NCBI GenBank assembly: GCA_022496805.1
Contig: CM040092.1
Coordinates: forward strand, 21,594,113-21,658,112
Direction of reading: 5' to 3'
Length of the DNA stretch: 64,000 nucleotides
Origin: Pohlia nutans
Taxonomy: Eukaryota > Streptophyta > Bryopsida > Bryales > Mniaceae
Part shown: positions 44,068 to 56,597 of the stretch, one piece after another
Layout of the letters: every line of letters begins with the position of its first letter
Numbering within the stretch: the first letter of the stretch is position 1
The notes under the pieces: generated by a model
Database searches by the model: none
What the model was told of the DNA's origin: nothing
Seen by the model: only the letters and a program-made list of their open reading frames with translations
Made by a program: the position numbers and the translations under genes

Positions 44068-47000
44068 TCAATATAAGTCAGGCACTGATTTCATGAGCAA
44101 TCGTCTGGCAGCTGGGGGTGTTGGAACCACAATATCCTTGTTATCCGGATGAACAAGCTGAAAATTTCAAGAAACCACGAAGAGTTTAGATCAGACTGCC
44201 GAATTCTACATCGGAGGACATCTTCATAACCAACACGAGTATATGTAGTCAAATTGTATTTCAATGTATGTAACAAAATATCGTGACCACTGAGAAGAAA
44301 CTATGCAAATTATGAGAAAACCCCGACAGATTCTAACACCTGCGTACAAAGTGTGCAATTCAATGGTATTCAGTTGACGTGGGGTTATTACCTTGACAAC
44401 AATGAATGCGATGATACCCACAACGATGAGAAACAGAAAGAACAAAATACATCTGTCTGTTGCAATCTGCAGTACACAAGCCATAAGATTGAAGTCATGT
44501 GAGTGTCAAATTAGAGAACTAGCTCAGAGTTGCTCAAATCTCTATACTTTCCAGAAGTTGAGGTATTGGTCTGATATTCAACCTCTTTCTTAACGTCTTT
44601 ACTTTTAGGTCAAGAAGATAAACACTTTCGGCTGCCTATGTACATGTCCACGATTGCAAATTCTTGTGTTGAAGAGGTTTGAATATTTTCCTAACCTTTC
44701 GACCAGTATCTTTGACAAGCTTTGAAGCTTTTGTAAGTGAGAACTTGCGTGTATCCATCTCATTGGATGACCTGCCTAGTTGCTCCGTCTGCAGGATTCA
44801 TAGTAAATATACTTAGCAATAGAATCCAGAGAATACATTGACCTTGAGGCCCACGTAAAGATCGTACATGGTTTCCCACCTGCCCTATTCACGCGTGCAG
44901 ACACTTTTCACGTTCTACGGAGAGCAACCCACATCAATTTTAAAACAAAGGATGTCCTGGAGTAATGAACAACGGTAGCACAAGGTAGTCATACCTGTCC
45001 TTTCAAAGTAGTATCTGTTTCTGCACCATTACTGATAGTGTCTTCCACGACCTGTGCCAATAAAATCAATCAGCCGACTAATCTTAGATAAGGAGGATAT
45101 TTACCATCTGAACAGATTGTGATCAGGCACACTAATTCGTTATCGGGGAAGAGCATACAACTTTGCTCCATGAGGGGAGGAGGGTTCTAGACTCTGTACG
45201 AACCTTTTCAGGCATTTCAATTGTTTCATGATCTTTTTCACCCATCTGCTTCTTTCCAGTTTCGACGACTTCCGGATTCGACAAGGCTGGAGGCGGAAGA
45301 CAATACAACGGTCGCCAATATAATGACATCAGTTTCTCAGAACAATGTAGCAACTGGAACGCTCAATAGATCAAAAATTGAAGTGCACAGAATGACAGGA
45401 CATGGAGTCCTTCAACACAAATTAGCGTTTTCGTGCATTTTCTGAGTGAAGGTCGTCCATGACCATCCCCGCAGGAAGCCACAAATTTCAGATCTACTCC
45501 ACACAGAATGAAGAAGGGAGGAATCTACTCTTGACTATTCTTCCGAAGAATAAAAGGGCCAAGTTCCTTGGGTGAAGTATCTCACTAGAAGACACGTTTT
45601 TAGGGACTTCGGGAGACCAAGTTCCACATTTCAAGTGAGCTCTTGAGAAAATAGTGGAGAAGTTGTTATGAAGTATGGAGGGTTCTCAAGCCCAAGACTT
45701 CATGGCAACTTCCCCCTACCCAATCAAATTTGTTCATGTTTCACCTCAAGCAAGTCCATGGATCATGCACAACTTCATGGCTGGGTATGAGACAAAGCCA
45801 AGTTCCATTTTTCCCCTCCTCTTGCCTATTTCCATGGGGCAACTTCTCAAACCACGGAACTTGCCTCTAAGACACAAAGACCACGACTTCAAGGGAGAAA
45901 AACTAACTTGAGGCAACGCGAACGTCCATGTCACGCGCTGGATCAGCAAAAGCGCCTCCATCGAGTTCTTGCTTGTTCCCGAACGAGCTTGTGTACGTCT
46001 TTCTCAACGCGACATAAGAGTTGAGCTCCTTGATCTGCGAATTTTTCATTAAACATCAGAAAATAATCCTATTACAGATAATCAAGCTTTCATTCAATAG
46101 CTATTATACCATGCATTGGGCGCATACGCCAAATGAACTGACTGACTGCATTTATAATCAGCTCTCATCATTAGAGCACAATGCTTACTAGTGATTGCTT
46201 TTTCTCGTTCAGCAACTTGGTTGTTTCCGGAGTTGCTCTGCCTTCATCCTCCTTGATCTCTCTATCAAACTCTTTTATCATCCTGCGAAAAATTTCATCA
46301 GAGTTTAATTCAGCTTATCATTCTGACAAGAGAATTGAGGCTATAACCAGATTGCGTTCAAAGGAGAACATGACCACAAGCTTCCTTGGACAGAAAAATA
46401 TGAAGCCATTGCACATTAACCTCTAAGCGTCTAAAATGCCCAATATGGCCATCTGCATCACTGGTCTTTGCAACGGTGGCATTCTCTCATTTTACCTCGG
46501 TTTTCTGATAGCAATACATCATTTTAAAGCTCTTGTTCTATACTACAAGATCAACAGTGTCGATCATGTCAAACTGAAGTCGTTTTCACAAAAACAGATG
46601 ATTTGCAGCAGGGGGTCCAATTTTCCTACACTACAGAAAATTCACAGTGGACACTTAGGGGTGCAATCACTTCTTAGAACCAAATCCATAAACCAAATGA
46701 GATACAACAAACAGGTGACAAACACATAAAATGAAAAGAACAACCAGTCACATAAACATAATGGACTATAAGCCGGATTATCAAGAGAGCACGACCGTGC
46801 CTTTGCAAAGGATTAATATAAAAATTTATGGAAAAAAAAAAGGACATTCCGAGGGCACACCTCTTGGCCTCACGCATCTTGGCAGTCAGCTCTTCCAGCT
46901 GCTTGCTTTGCCTTCCCACATCTTCGGCCTTGTCTAATCGCTGAAAACCAGTCCTGACACAACACAATTCATAGCCGAACAATCATTTCAGCATATTAAT

Positions 47001-47798
47001 CCAATGATAGAGGATAAAAATCCACATACTACTTCTCTAATAATTATCTTTTACCCTAACAATCTAAGAAGAAATTAGGCTCCTTCTCAGAATGTCTATA
47101 ACCACAGACCCAGCAAAAATGCTACATAAAATTTGGGCTGGCTAATTGATACAAAGGTTTTTTGAAAAAAAAGAAGGAATAATAGCCAGATTTCCTACAT
47201 GGAGTCAAAATGTGCAGCCTCTTTAAACCTAGGTATCATCCAGGTATTGCCTAAACAGAAGTTAGGTAGCACATGTGTATTATCCTGATATAACCTATAT
47301 CGTAAGATGAAAAGAGCATCCAAGGAGCCCGGATTGCTCTTCAAGCCATGGAAAAGTAGCAAACATGCTAAACTATCTCCTGACAAAAAAATCACTGCAC
47401 AGACCTCCTTGATTTGTAAATTTGAGCTGAAACTAAAAATCAATAAAAATGCTGTGCCTATGGTCAATTCTAGCTGCTGTAAGACCAGACCCGATCTTGG
47501 CCCATGGACCGCCAAGAAGAAGGCTTTCAATCATGCAACTACGCTAATCCTACCAGACGGGAATCGCACAGTGGCACTACACACTATGCGATGACTACAA
47601 TGCACAATCCGGTGAAAACTTGACACATTCAACAAATACAAAGAAGAACAGGCAAGAAGAACTTAGGTCACATGTATTCGACTGTACATCAGAGCAAAAG
47701 AAAAGGCGACGCAAGAACACTTACGAGAGAACCTTAAAGATATCCCGGACTTCTTTCTCCAGACTTGCCAGCTGAGGCGGCACTGTCGACGAAGCCAT
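44068..47798 (-). CDS. NPSN: NPSN-family Qb-SNARE, 261 aa, 9 exons
   Basis: Exons, 5' to 3' on the minus strand: 47798-47725, 46953-46861, 46282-46189, 46034-45908, 45286-45204, 45051-44995, 44788-44696, 44466-44392, 44157-44068 (786 nt, phase closes). The protein begins MASSTVPPQLASLEKEVRDI. It follows the known plant NPSN pattern throughout: GRQSKQLEELTAKMREAK, MIKEFDREIK, IKELNSYVALRKTY, then a C-terminal SNARE helix (about 140-205). ATDRC precedes one membrane anchor (about 214-231, LFFLFLIVVGIIAFIVVK), followed by VHPDNKDI and a short luminal tail. The length matches NPSN11-13 (about 265 aa). NPSN proteins are plant-specific Qb-SNAREs of plasma membrane and cell-plate fusion. The exons look intact. 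A family E MITE sits in intron 2. Confidence 0.95.
46416..46664 (+). repeat. Family E TTAA MITE in NPSN intron 2
   Basis: From TTAACCTCTAAGCGTC to GTGGACACTTAGGGGTGCAA. The inner sequence closely matches 41230-41473 (AATATGGCCATCTGCATC, TTTTACCTCGGTTTTCTGAT). The right TTAA is lost. The host intron spans 46283-46860, so splice sites are well clear. Confidence 0.85.
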
Positions 47799-48489
47799 AG
47801 CTGCAAGACACACAGTCGACTCAACCTAAACCGTTCCAATGCGGCTGTCAAGTTCCAATTCTCAACGGCATTGCAACCAGCCTAAGCTCAAAATTGAGCT
47901 CAAAGGAATCCCTACAAACAAAGCGATCGTCTACTCTGCTGTCGCTCTCAATTTCAGTTTCAAAGGTCACGGGAAGAAACTGACTGCAATCTAAGGCGTC
48001 AAAGCGTCACAATTCACGGGAAGACATCCGTTGGAAAGAGGAAGCTGCAAGGAGAGCGGCATTGATGAAAGATCATGCGCCGTCCTGCCATGAAAGATCA
48101 ACACCATCGCCAGGAAATTGAAGGAAGACGTCGACACCGAGCTTGCCAGAAGAAGTGGCATCGGGCATCGTCAGCCTTCCTCTGACTCCGGATGAACGTT
48201 GGGATTGTGATGGATTTCATCTATAATGGGATGAATGTCATTCGTCAGGGGACACATCGGACGGCGGGGTTCCCGAGGGAGAAGGGAATTTCAAACGTTC
48301 AAATTTGGGCTCCCAGCCTCTAGGGCTGCTATGACGGCAACGTAAGCGGGAAATCACCTTCAATTCTGTGAAAGATTTAATAGGGGGATCAGATATGAAA
48401 TTCTCTCTTGCTCTAATTTCTGCAACCGACATATGTTTACTGCTTGCAATGAGGCAACAACAGCCCTCATAACATTCAGTACACTAGAG
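47799..48489. other. Upstream region of the NPSN gene
   Basis: Contains the likely promoter and 5' UTR of the minus-strand SNARE gene. Frames at 48238-48432 are unassigned. Confidence 0.45.
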
Positions 48490-48800
48490 TTAACCAAAAA
48501 GAGTGTCTCAAAGTGGAAACTCACCTCATATTCACCTTCAACTCTTTTTCAGTTCAAAAAGATGGCAAAACTAGTGTATGGTGAGTTGAAGAATAATCTA
48601 AAGCAAGACCCTGCACCGCCCATGGGAGGGGAGTGGAACTCGTGACCTCCCCAATGCTAAAGGGGAGTTCCCACAAGTTACCCCAAGCCTATGGCTCTAT
48701 TCATGAAGGAACCAAGGAACTATTCATGTGTACGTCGTGTCAGAAATTGCTTATATAAGATTGTTGACTCCGCATAGACTTCCTTCTTGTTTTCGGTTAA
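48490..48800 (+). repeat. Family I TTAA MITE, diverged
   Basis: A 311-bp span from GAGTTAACCAAAAAGAG to TTTTCGGTTAACTC, with TTAA at 48490 and 48797. The ends match 6270-6578 and 56598-56892. The interior is more diverged. Confidence 0.6.
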
Positions 48801-48802
48801 CT

Positions 48803-49124
48803 CAACTGAATGGCATATTTAGTGTCGATGACACTATTTCTCAAATCCAAATACTATTTAATTTTAGGAAGATATAGTATCCTCGTGAGAAAAAAATGAA
48901 TGTAGTGTTTGAATGACATATGGCAACTTTATATTAAATATAGCATGCAACCTCATTTCACTCTTATTACTTTGAAAGAACATGGCACTCTTAATGAAAG
49001 TGGAAATAACAAGCCGCAAACTCCTATGTAGTGTCAAGCAGGACACTATTTTTCTTCACATTTGAACGAATTGTGGTAAAAGACATCAATTATCTCTGGA
49101 CACTAAATACACCATTTAGTGTAG
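48803..49124 (+). repeat. Family J MITE
   Basis: From AACTGAATGGCATATTTAGTG to CACTAAATACACCATTTAGTG. It is colinear with 3035-3354 over its whole length (TAGTATCCTCGTGAGAAAAA, GAATGACATATGGCAAC). It directly abuts the family I element and is followed by a family K piece. Confidence 0.75.
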
Positions 49125-49290
49125 CCTTCGTGCTCTCTGTCTTTCATTCATGTACTCTCCTCATCACCTTGAGACTCTACATGTACAATCATCTACTGAT
49201 GAAGTCATGTTGGATGTAGGATATGATGCACCACGTACTAAAGGGTCTGGCTTTGCTTCCTATTGAATGTTATGTTGGTGCACTCTTCGA
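49125..49290 (+). repeat. Family K fragment
   Basis: Third diverged copy of the segment seen at 1925-2060 and 2815-2960 (CATCACCTTGAG, GATGAAGTCATGTTGG, GGATATGATGCACCA). Confidence 0.55.
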
Positions 49291-49308
49291 ATCAAGAATT
49301 TGTTCGTT

Positions 49309-49628
49309 TTAAGGTAAGAATATCTAAAAGCGTCTAACAAACCAACTCAACCTATTTCATAACATTAAACACAATTTATTATTAGTAGGTCTCATTAGCA
49401 AGTGAATGAAGATTCCAACACACTTTAATATGTATTTATTTTAGACACCAAATGAATAAGCTATGAACTTTCAAATTTCTCACTATAGGTTGACCTTAAA
49501 GCGTCCCTAGATATGTCATGATTAGTGCACATTCTCATCATCATTAGGGTGTCAGAATGTACTTAGTATGCAAAATTGACCTAGGAACCATTTAAGGCCA
49601 TGGACAATTTTGGGTATTCTTACTTTAG
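49309..49628 (-). repeat. Family L MITE, inverted
   Basis: TTAAGGTAAGAATATC at the left and GGGTATTCTTACTTT at the right. The middle is the reverse complement of 3815-4135 (ACATTCTCATCATCATTAGG, AGGGTGTCAGAATGTACTTA). Confidence 0.65.
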
Positions 49629-49692
49629 AAGAAATTCTACTACACAAAACCTTTTTATTCCAAACAACAATATGATGTTTTTTTTCCTTTCA

Positions 49693-50825
49693 AATTTATG
49701 GACAATGGTTTGATATGGGTACCCCGAAAAGCCCTTTGAACTCTGAAATCAACCCCTATAGCAACTTTGAATGAGTCATTTTTTATTTTTTTTAAATAAA
49801 AATGAATCGACCGGATGTGGTTTTGATTTCCTACGCTCATGCAGTACACAAAAAAAATCACATAAAATTTAAGAGGTTCAAAGATTTTAAAAGAGGCATT
49901 TTGTACAAAAATCAAAATTTGTCCCAGTTGCTTAAAAAAAACCAAAACATTTGTTTAAAATCTTCAATGACATCATTTTGGTACCAATTTTTGATATGAA
50001 GTACATCTAGATACGTGTTATTTGAAATGATTAATTTGAACAATTAAAAATGTTATTTATTTTGTACTACAATACCTGCAAATGCTAATTTTTGGCAATT
50101 ATTCTCACAAAGTATAAAAACACAAAAATTAATTTATTCAATTGAAAATTTGGACTTGAATTAAAGTGTTTCATGTCATCTAGGTGTGAATATTTTTATT
50201 TATAATTTCAGTCAATTGAAATGGACAAATTCGTCAAAATTTGGAAAAACAACTATATGTTTGAAATTTTAAAATTTCGACAAATTTTCCATTTCAATTC
50301 AATAAAATTAATCATTTTGATTAAATAAATATCCACACGTGAATGACATGAAATATTTTAATTCAAGTCCAAAGTTTCAATTGAATAAATTAATTTTCAT
50401 GTTTTTATGCTTCATGAGAAAAATTGCCAAAAATTAGCATTTGCAGGCATTGTAGTACAAAATAAATAATATTTTGAATCAATCAAATTAATCATTTCAA
50501 ATAACACATATCTATATGTACTTCATATCAAAAATTGGTACCAAAATGACGTCATTGGATATTTTGAACAAATGTTTTGAATTTTTTTAAGCAGGTGGGA
50601 CAAATTTTGATTTTTGTACAAAAAGTCTCTAATAAAATCCTTAAACCTCTCCAATTTTTATTTGATTTTTTTTATGTACTGCATAAGTGTAGGAAATCAA
50701 AACCACGTCCGGTCGATTCATTTTTATTTTGTTTTGAAGAGGGACTCATTCAAAGTTGCCATAGGGGCTGGTTTTAGAGTTCAAAGGGCTTTTCGAGGTA
50801 CCCATATTAGACCATTGCCCTTACA
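49693..50825. repeat. Long imperfect hairpin, arms about 545 bp
   Basis: The left arm (49693-50240) reads back in inverse order in the right arm (50270-50825). Examples are GGACAATGGTTTGATATGGG against CCCATATTAGACCATTGCCC, and ACCAATTTTTGATATGAAGT against ACTTCATATCAAAAATTGGT. The loop is about 30 nt near 50255. Arms differ by scattered substitutions and small gaps. No coding content was found, and TSDs were not identified. Confidence 0.85.
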
Positions 50826-51103
50826 TGCAATTAGGTTTCTACAAGGGAGTGCCATGTGCATCTTTTATTTTTGGTTTCCATCTATGGTGCATAGTTGTAG
50901 AATAGACATTATGAGAAACTTGAATCCTAAAAAGAATCAAAATTAAATGGGTGCCTAATACCATTAAAAAAATAAATTCAAGACCTTTCTAAAAGTATAT
51001 TACATGAACAATTTAGTAAAGAAAATATTTAACAATCATTATTTGAGGTTTTGTTGATTTTAGAGCCAATCAATGTGGTAGATGACCAATCAACACAACA
51101 AAC

Positions 51104-51571
51104 ACGCAATTTGCTATTTATGCACTTGGCCAAGTGCGCTCATTTCATAAGTATATTTGGCTTAAAAAAAACATTGGCTAAAAAGTTCTCTAAAAAGCAT
51201 TGATTTTTGTCTTTCTACAATCACTTACATTGTTAATAAAGATTTTTTTTAATTTTTTATTCTTATCTTTATCTTCTCTTTCTTTTATCTTGTTTTATTT
51301 ATTGTATTCTTTCTTGTCTTCCTCTTGTCTTTCTTCTCGTCTTCCTTCTTGTCTTTACTTTTCTTCTATTTTTTTTCAACTGTGGTTGTTGAATCTTAAA
51401 CGGCAGGCGCAAAGCAAAAAATAAAAATAAAAAAGTTTTTTTGTGTGTACTTTATTTGGCCGTGGGGTGTTGCTGAACTCTAAACGGCAGGCGCCAAAAA
51501 AATAAAAAAATAAAATTTTATTTGGCTGTGAGGTGGTGCTGAACCCTACACGGCGGCTGCCCCCCCTCTCC

Positions 51572-51610
<39 letters not shown>

Positions 51611-52612
51611 GAGAGAGGAGAGGGGAGGGAGTGGGAGGAGAGAGGGGAAGAAATCGGAAAGGAGAGAAGAGAGGGAGTGGGAGAGGAGAGGGAGTGGGAG
51701 AGGAGAGAGGGGAAGGAATCAGAGAGGAGAGAAGAGAGGGAGTGGGAGAGGAGAGGGAGTGGGAGAGGAGAGGAGAGGGAGTGGAAGAGGAGAGGAGAGG
51801 GAGTGGGAGAGGAGAGAGGGTAAGGAATCGGAGAGGAGAGAAGAGAGGGAGTGGGATAGGAGAGGAGAGAAGAGAGGAGAGAAGAGAGGAAGTGGAAGAG
51901 GAGAGAAGAGAGGGGAGGGAGCGGCAGAGGAAGTAAAAGAGACTCTCCTCTCTCCCCTATATATATGAGGAAAAGGGAAGGAGATGGAGAGGGAGAGGGA
52001 AGAGGAGAGGGGGAGGGAGAGGGAGAGGGAAAGGGAGAGGGAGAGGGAGAGGGAGAGGAACTTTGGTTGCGCAACCGCTTACCCTACGGCTAAAAATAAG
52101 ATACTTTAAAAATAAAAATAAAAATTATTATTATAATAATTTTTTTGGACGGCCACCGTGTAGGGTTCAACATCACCCCTTGGCCAAATAATAATAATAA
52201 TTTTTATTTTATTTTATTTTGCGTCCGCCCTTTAGAGTTTAGCAACACCCAATGGCCAAGTAAAGTACACAAATACTAAATAAAAAAATAAAAAATAAAA
52301 ATAAAAATTCTTGCTTTGCGCCCGCTATTTAGGGTTTAGGAGCCACAGTTGAAGACAAAATAGAAGAAAAAAAAAGACAAGAAGAAAGACAAGAAGAAAT
52401 ACAAGAAAGAAAAGAAGATAAAAGAAAAGATAAAAGAAAAGATAAATATAAGAATAAAAAAATAAAAAAATAATTGTTTGTTTGCAATGTAAGGGATTGT
52501 AGAAAGACAACAATTGCCGGTTTTTTATTTTTAATTTAGACAAATTTTCTACGCGCATGGGGGCCAAGTGCATGATTATATGGCCAAGTGCGTAAATAGC
52601 GAATTGCGTGTT
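51104..52612. mobile_element. Family M foldback element, 1.5 kb
   Basis: The ends are ACACGCAATTTGCTATTTAT at 51104 and the inverse (AAATAGCGAATTGCGTGTT) at 52594-52612. The left end contains the perfect palindrome GCACTTGGCCAAGTGC (51122-51137). The inner arms are also inverted (TTCTTGTCTTCC-type against GGAAGACAAGAA-type; GGCGCAAAG against CTTTGCGCC). The centre is a purine-rich block. A short relative with the same ends is at 61512-61694. No transposase frame was seen. Confidence 0.8.
51568..52062. repeat. (TA)n and GGGAGA-type polypurine tract
   Basis: A (TA)n run at 51572-51606 is followed by about 350 nt of GGGAGA/GAGAGG repeats. TATATATA near 51957 comes next, then more GGAGAGGGAGAGGGA to 52062. 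Long Glu/Arg or Ser/Pro frames here (both strands) are products of base composition. The tract could form triplex-type DNA. Confidence 0.9.
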
Positions 52613-52633
52613 ACACTTACAAATAGTTGCTTA

Positions 52634-53209
52634 GGTTCCCCTAACTGCCAAACTGTCCATTTTTTGGACGATGTATGGATTTCATTCACTTTTTCTCATC
52701 CGTCATGGACTTTTTGCAAGGAAAAAAAATACTACAAAATTCTATGGAAAGATAGCTTCATGCATGTGTGATCCAATTAGAAATGGGATGATTTGTGAAG
52801 TTTTTATGCCTCGTTTCACATTGTGGCAATTCATCAAAAAAATCAAAGATTTTGGTCTAAACGTGTTCTTGAAAAAATAAACTCATAAAATTAAGCAACC
52901 AAAAAATCTCCAAAAATCACAACACTTAGACACTTACATTTCAACCGATCACGGAAAATTTCATCCACACATTGTCAATATCTTATTCGTAATTGAATTA
53001 CAAAATAATTTTGAATTTCAAGTTTCAAATTTTATACAAAAGTATTGTTGATAGCAATTGCAGATCTAATCGTGTGAATAGAATCAAAAATTCATAATGT
53101 ACAACTTTTATTCATACTTCAAGTTCAAAGTATCGTTGTAGTTGCATTTTATAATGCATCTTTACAAAACTGCCAAATTTGGAGAGGAGTGATGATGTTT
53201 TGGAATTAA
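52634..53209 (+). repeat. Family B TTAA MITE, left end worn
   Basis: The copy begins at CCCCTAACTGCC (TTAA degraded) and ends GATGTTTTGGAATTAA. The palindrome (TGTCCATTTTTTGGACG) is still present. It lies about 20 bp from the family M right end. Confidence 0.8.
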
Positions 53210-54552
53210 CATCTAGAAGGGATCATGTATGTGAATCCACAACCATGACATATTTTTTCATTTTTAATGAAGTGCCAAAGTGGCGATATAAAATGTTTCA
53301 GTGGTGCTCCATATTTCAACATTCATCCACATATTGGATAGAAAATATCACATTAGAAGATATCACATATAATTTTTTATTATTTTCATCCACAATCTGG
53401 CAATTTCATCCAAGATTTTTTTTAATGTGAAGTTTTATGGTGATAAACTTCATAGTTTTTGACCATTTTTTAGCCATATTGTTTTTTTCTAGTGCAATAT
53501 GGCAATATTCCGCCCAAAAAGATGTCCTCCTCACAACCCTTCACTGGGCTCAAATTGCTCCCTTTTCCAATAGTAATTTTTTTGTCGCACCATAGGCACT
53601 ACTAAAGAGCCCAATGCTTGGGCTACACTGTACATGTGCCAAGGCATTGAGAGCATGCCCATCAATTTGCCATACAACAAGCGCCCAATAGTGTGCAAGT
53701 GTAAATAATGAGTCTGCATGACCTCACCAACTCGATATGCACCAATCCTTAATGGAGTATTTTTGGAATATATTGTTTCTTCAAATTGAAATTGTCACTA
53801 CACTAAAAACAAACCTCCCTAATCATCAACTACACGTATAAAAACCTCCATGTTTTATTATATAGTGCACTAGAGAGGTACACTATATAATGCTCTAACA
53901 AATTTATGGTGTAGCTTGACCTACATCTTCTATACCATGGAGAATCAGGGTATTTAAGAACTCACGATTCTTCAACAAAATTCCTTTCATTTACGCTTTC
54001 CCATTCAGGAGTTGAGTTTGGCATTTGAAAGCAAACTTCTTGATTGATGCGTCACTATCATTGATTTTATTTTGAATAATTTTCTAAAGATTGTACAAGT
54101 TGCGATCTTTAGTCAAATGATGAAATTCCTTACATCCACGATCTAGATTAAACATGAAAAATAGGGATCAAAGATGATATATTCATCCAAAACATGTACA
54201 TTTATCCAAAATGTAGCGATGGAGTTACCCTTGCATTACACCCTTCTGGCATTATTTTGGGTCAAATTTCAACAATCCATTTTTGAACAATTATATATTT
54301 TGTAAAGCAATTTAGTGATATTGCCCTAAATAAAAACGCAAGTCAGTGTCCTTCTACACTTGTACAATTCATTGAAGATATCATTTATCACTCAAAGATT
54401 GTCCACTTGTTCGTTCATGTAATATTACCGTTTATTAATGTGATCAAAAGAAGTTTGCTGCAATGAATAAAATTATTAGGATAAGTTTAAGGCAATCATA
54501 AATAATGAACTGCCAATTGGTGCAAAAGCTTGGGACTTGAATTTTATCTCTA
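53210..54552. other. Intergenic, no gene seen
   Basis: AT-rich, with only short frames lacking recognisable features. Confidence 0.4.
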
Positions 54553-54690
54553 GAGTGTTACTGGTCACTAGAGTGTCTATTCTCAGAAGGAGAGAGTGGT
54601 CTCATACCAATGGCTCTTTGTTCAGTGGGCACTACTTCATTGTCTAAATAAACAGACACTTTATTCACGCACTACAAGGATAAGGCATCC
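54553..54690 (+). repeat. SINE-like repeat, tail lost
   Basis: GAGTGTCTATTCTCAGAAGG, then TTCAGTGGGCACTA and CACTTTATTCACGC, are colinear with 25338-25484. The 3' hairpin and CTAT tail are missing. Confidence 0.6.
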
Positions 54691-55342
54691 TTTTTTACTT
54701 GTTTGATGAGTCAAATGGCGCCACTTCACACTCACTAGATGCCCTGCAAGCTGCCGCAAGCACTTAAGACTTGATGAATGCATCAATCAAGAAGTTTACT
54801 TGATGACATGTAGGACAAACGAGTACAATAATAACAAGCATAGAGTGACGAGCTCGACTCACTCGCGTAAGAAATGTGAATTGGGGTAAATCTAAAGACC
54901 AATGGGAGGGCGGGGATTCATGGGAATATTTCTGTGATGCTGTAACTTTTTTGCTGTAATTTAGCACCGTATAATTTTGAGATGTCATTTCTTCAATGAG
55001 ATGTTTTGCAGAACCATGTGACGTTCTTGACACTTCAAAAAAGAATTATGGTGCAGTATGAGAGGACTTTGGGTTTCGGTGTTGGCATGATCCTGATTTG
55101 AAAAATCTTATGCAACCTGTCAACTTGCACAACCTGCACAACATATAAAAAAAAACCCAACTCCAATCCGATTTAAATGACAATCGTGTCAACTTGCAAT
55201 TCATGTATTCAAGTTTGCAACTCACCCAAACATCTGGAATTTATTACTTCTACACTTCATTGCATATGCGTCTTGACTTGAAAAGCAACATCTACGTAAA
55301 CAAAAGCAAACAAGCACAGACGATGATCACTTTGGGCACTTT
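54691..55342. other. Intergenic, no gene seen
   Basis: A minus-strand frame of 89 codons at 54764-55033 has no recognisable motif. Confidence 0.35.
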
Positions 55343-55383
55343 GGTTTAGGGTTTAAGGGTTTAAGGTTTAAGGGTTTAGGGTT
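55343..55383 (+). repeat. Interstitial telomere-like repeat (TTTAGGG type)
   Basis: Six imperfect units of GGTTTAGGGTTTAAGGG type. Complementary CCCTAAA-type words recur at 56050-56235 (ACCCTAAACG, CCCTAACCCTAAAA, CACCCTAAACCC). TTTAGGG is the Arabidopsis-type plant telomere unit. Short tracts of this kind are common inside chromosomes. Confidence 0.7.
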
Positions 55384-56597
55384 GTTAGTGAATTGTTCTT
55401 TTGTGCTTAGGGTTACGTATAGTTCAATTTTCATGGACCTATTTTGCAGCAGTAGGGTTCTAACCCGTAGGCGTCAATATTTTTCTAAACAATTTTGAGT
55501 ACTCTGTTCTGCACTTCTTCTTGTTCGAATCTATTTGTTTTTAGACCAATGTTCACATGCAATAATCTTTACTGCATATACTGATATAAAATTTGGTCTT
55601 GTCTTCATTGTATTTTCCACATTCTGGATGATTGGATTTGTCATTTCAAACTGTGAACATGAAGGTTGAACAATGAAGGGTTTAGAAATGGGTTTAGAGT
55701 AGGGATTTTTCTAAACTACTATTTTGTGCTTAGGGTTTAGATATGCTCAATTAAAGAACTTCACCTTTGCTTGCATGTACTCTTATACTTTATTCTGCCG
55801 CCAACTCAATACCCCAAAAGCAGGGGTCTAAAGCTTTGAACGCACTTTCTGTACCACGGGGTCTTTGTTTCGTCATTTAATATTGTCTTCCTACACATCT
55901 TCTTGATCAGCAAGCCAGGCATCTATGTTTGAAAGACTGCACTAGTCTGTTCTGCAATACAATGCTCTATTCCAATCTTGAATTCCATCTCTGCAATTCG
56001 TATGCGGCTCCTGAATTCAAGGCTTCACCCTTCACCTTTGCCATCACCTTGAACCCTAAACGTCAATGTCACGAATCTAACTCCAAATCCCTGCCCCTAA
56101 CCCTAAAATCGCACCCTAAACCCTCATCATTCACACATCCTACTTTGCAAGGCACCTAAAATCTACTCTGCGATCCTCACCACAACCTATTCAACAGAAC
56201 TCTAGCCTCTTCCATAGTGAAACCCTAATTTCCATCACTATAACACAAAAATGTGTCATTGGAAAAGATGATGAATAATGCCGGTGGGCGAATGAAGAGC
56301 GGGTAGGGGTGAGTCTGCTACAGAATGGATGAGGAACAAAACGGATGAGGGCTGGATAGAGGACCTGGCTGCTCGGCAGTCAGCACAAAGCAGCCCACCT
56401 TCAAACTCCTATAACCACTCGCAGATCTGAAATAGTGAGATCCGAGTCACAACTTGAGCAATTATAAAACTCAATTTACTTGAGTCATTCACGGAGGCTC
56501 TGCGGTTCAAGTTGGGGTACTCATGCTGCACTGCATTTTTGGGATAGAAAGTAGTAATACCGAAGAAGGAATTGTGTCAACGAACTCTCCATTTGAA
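55384..56597. other. Intergenic with scattered CCCTAAA words
   Basis: No gene is recognised. A piece around 56390-56470 (GCAGCCCACC, CCACTCGCAGATC) recurs in altered form at 57195-57260, so this is probably an old duplicated repeat. Confidence 0.4.

Noticed and set aside
51376..52074. Long open frames rich in Ser/Pro or Glu/Arg on both strands
   Set aside because: They are by-products of the GGGAGA polypurine tract and TA repeats; there are no unique segments, splice sites or start context.
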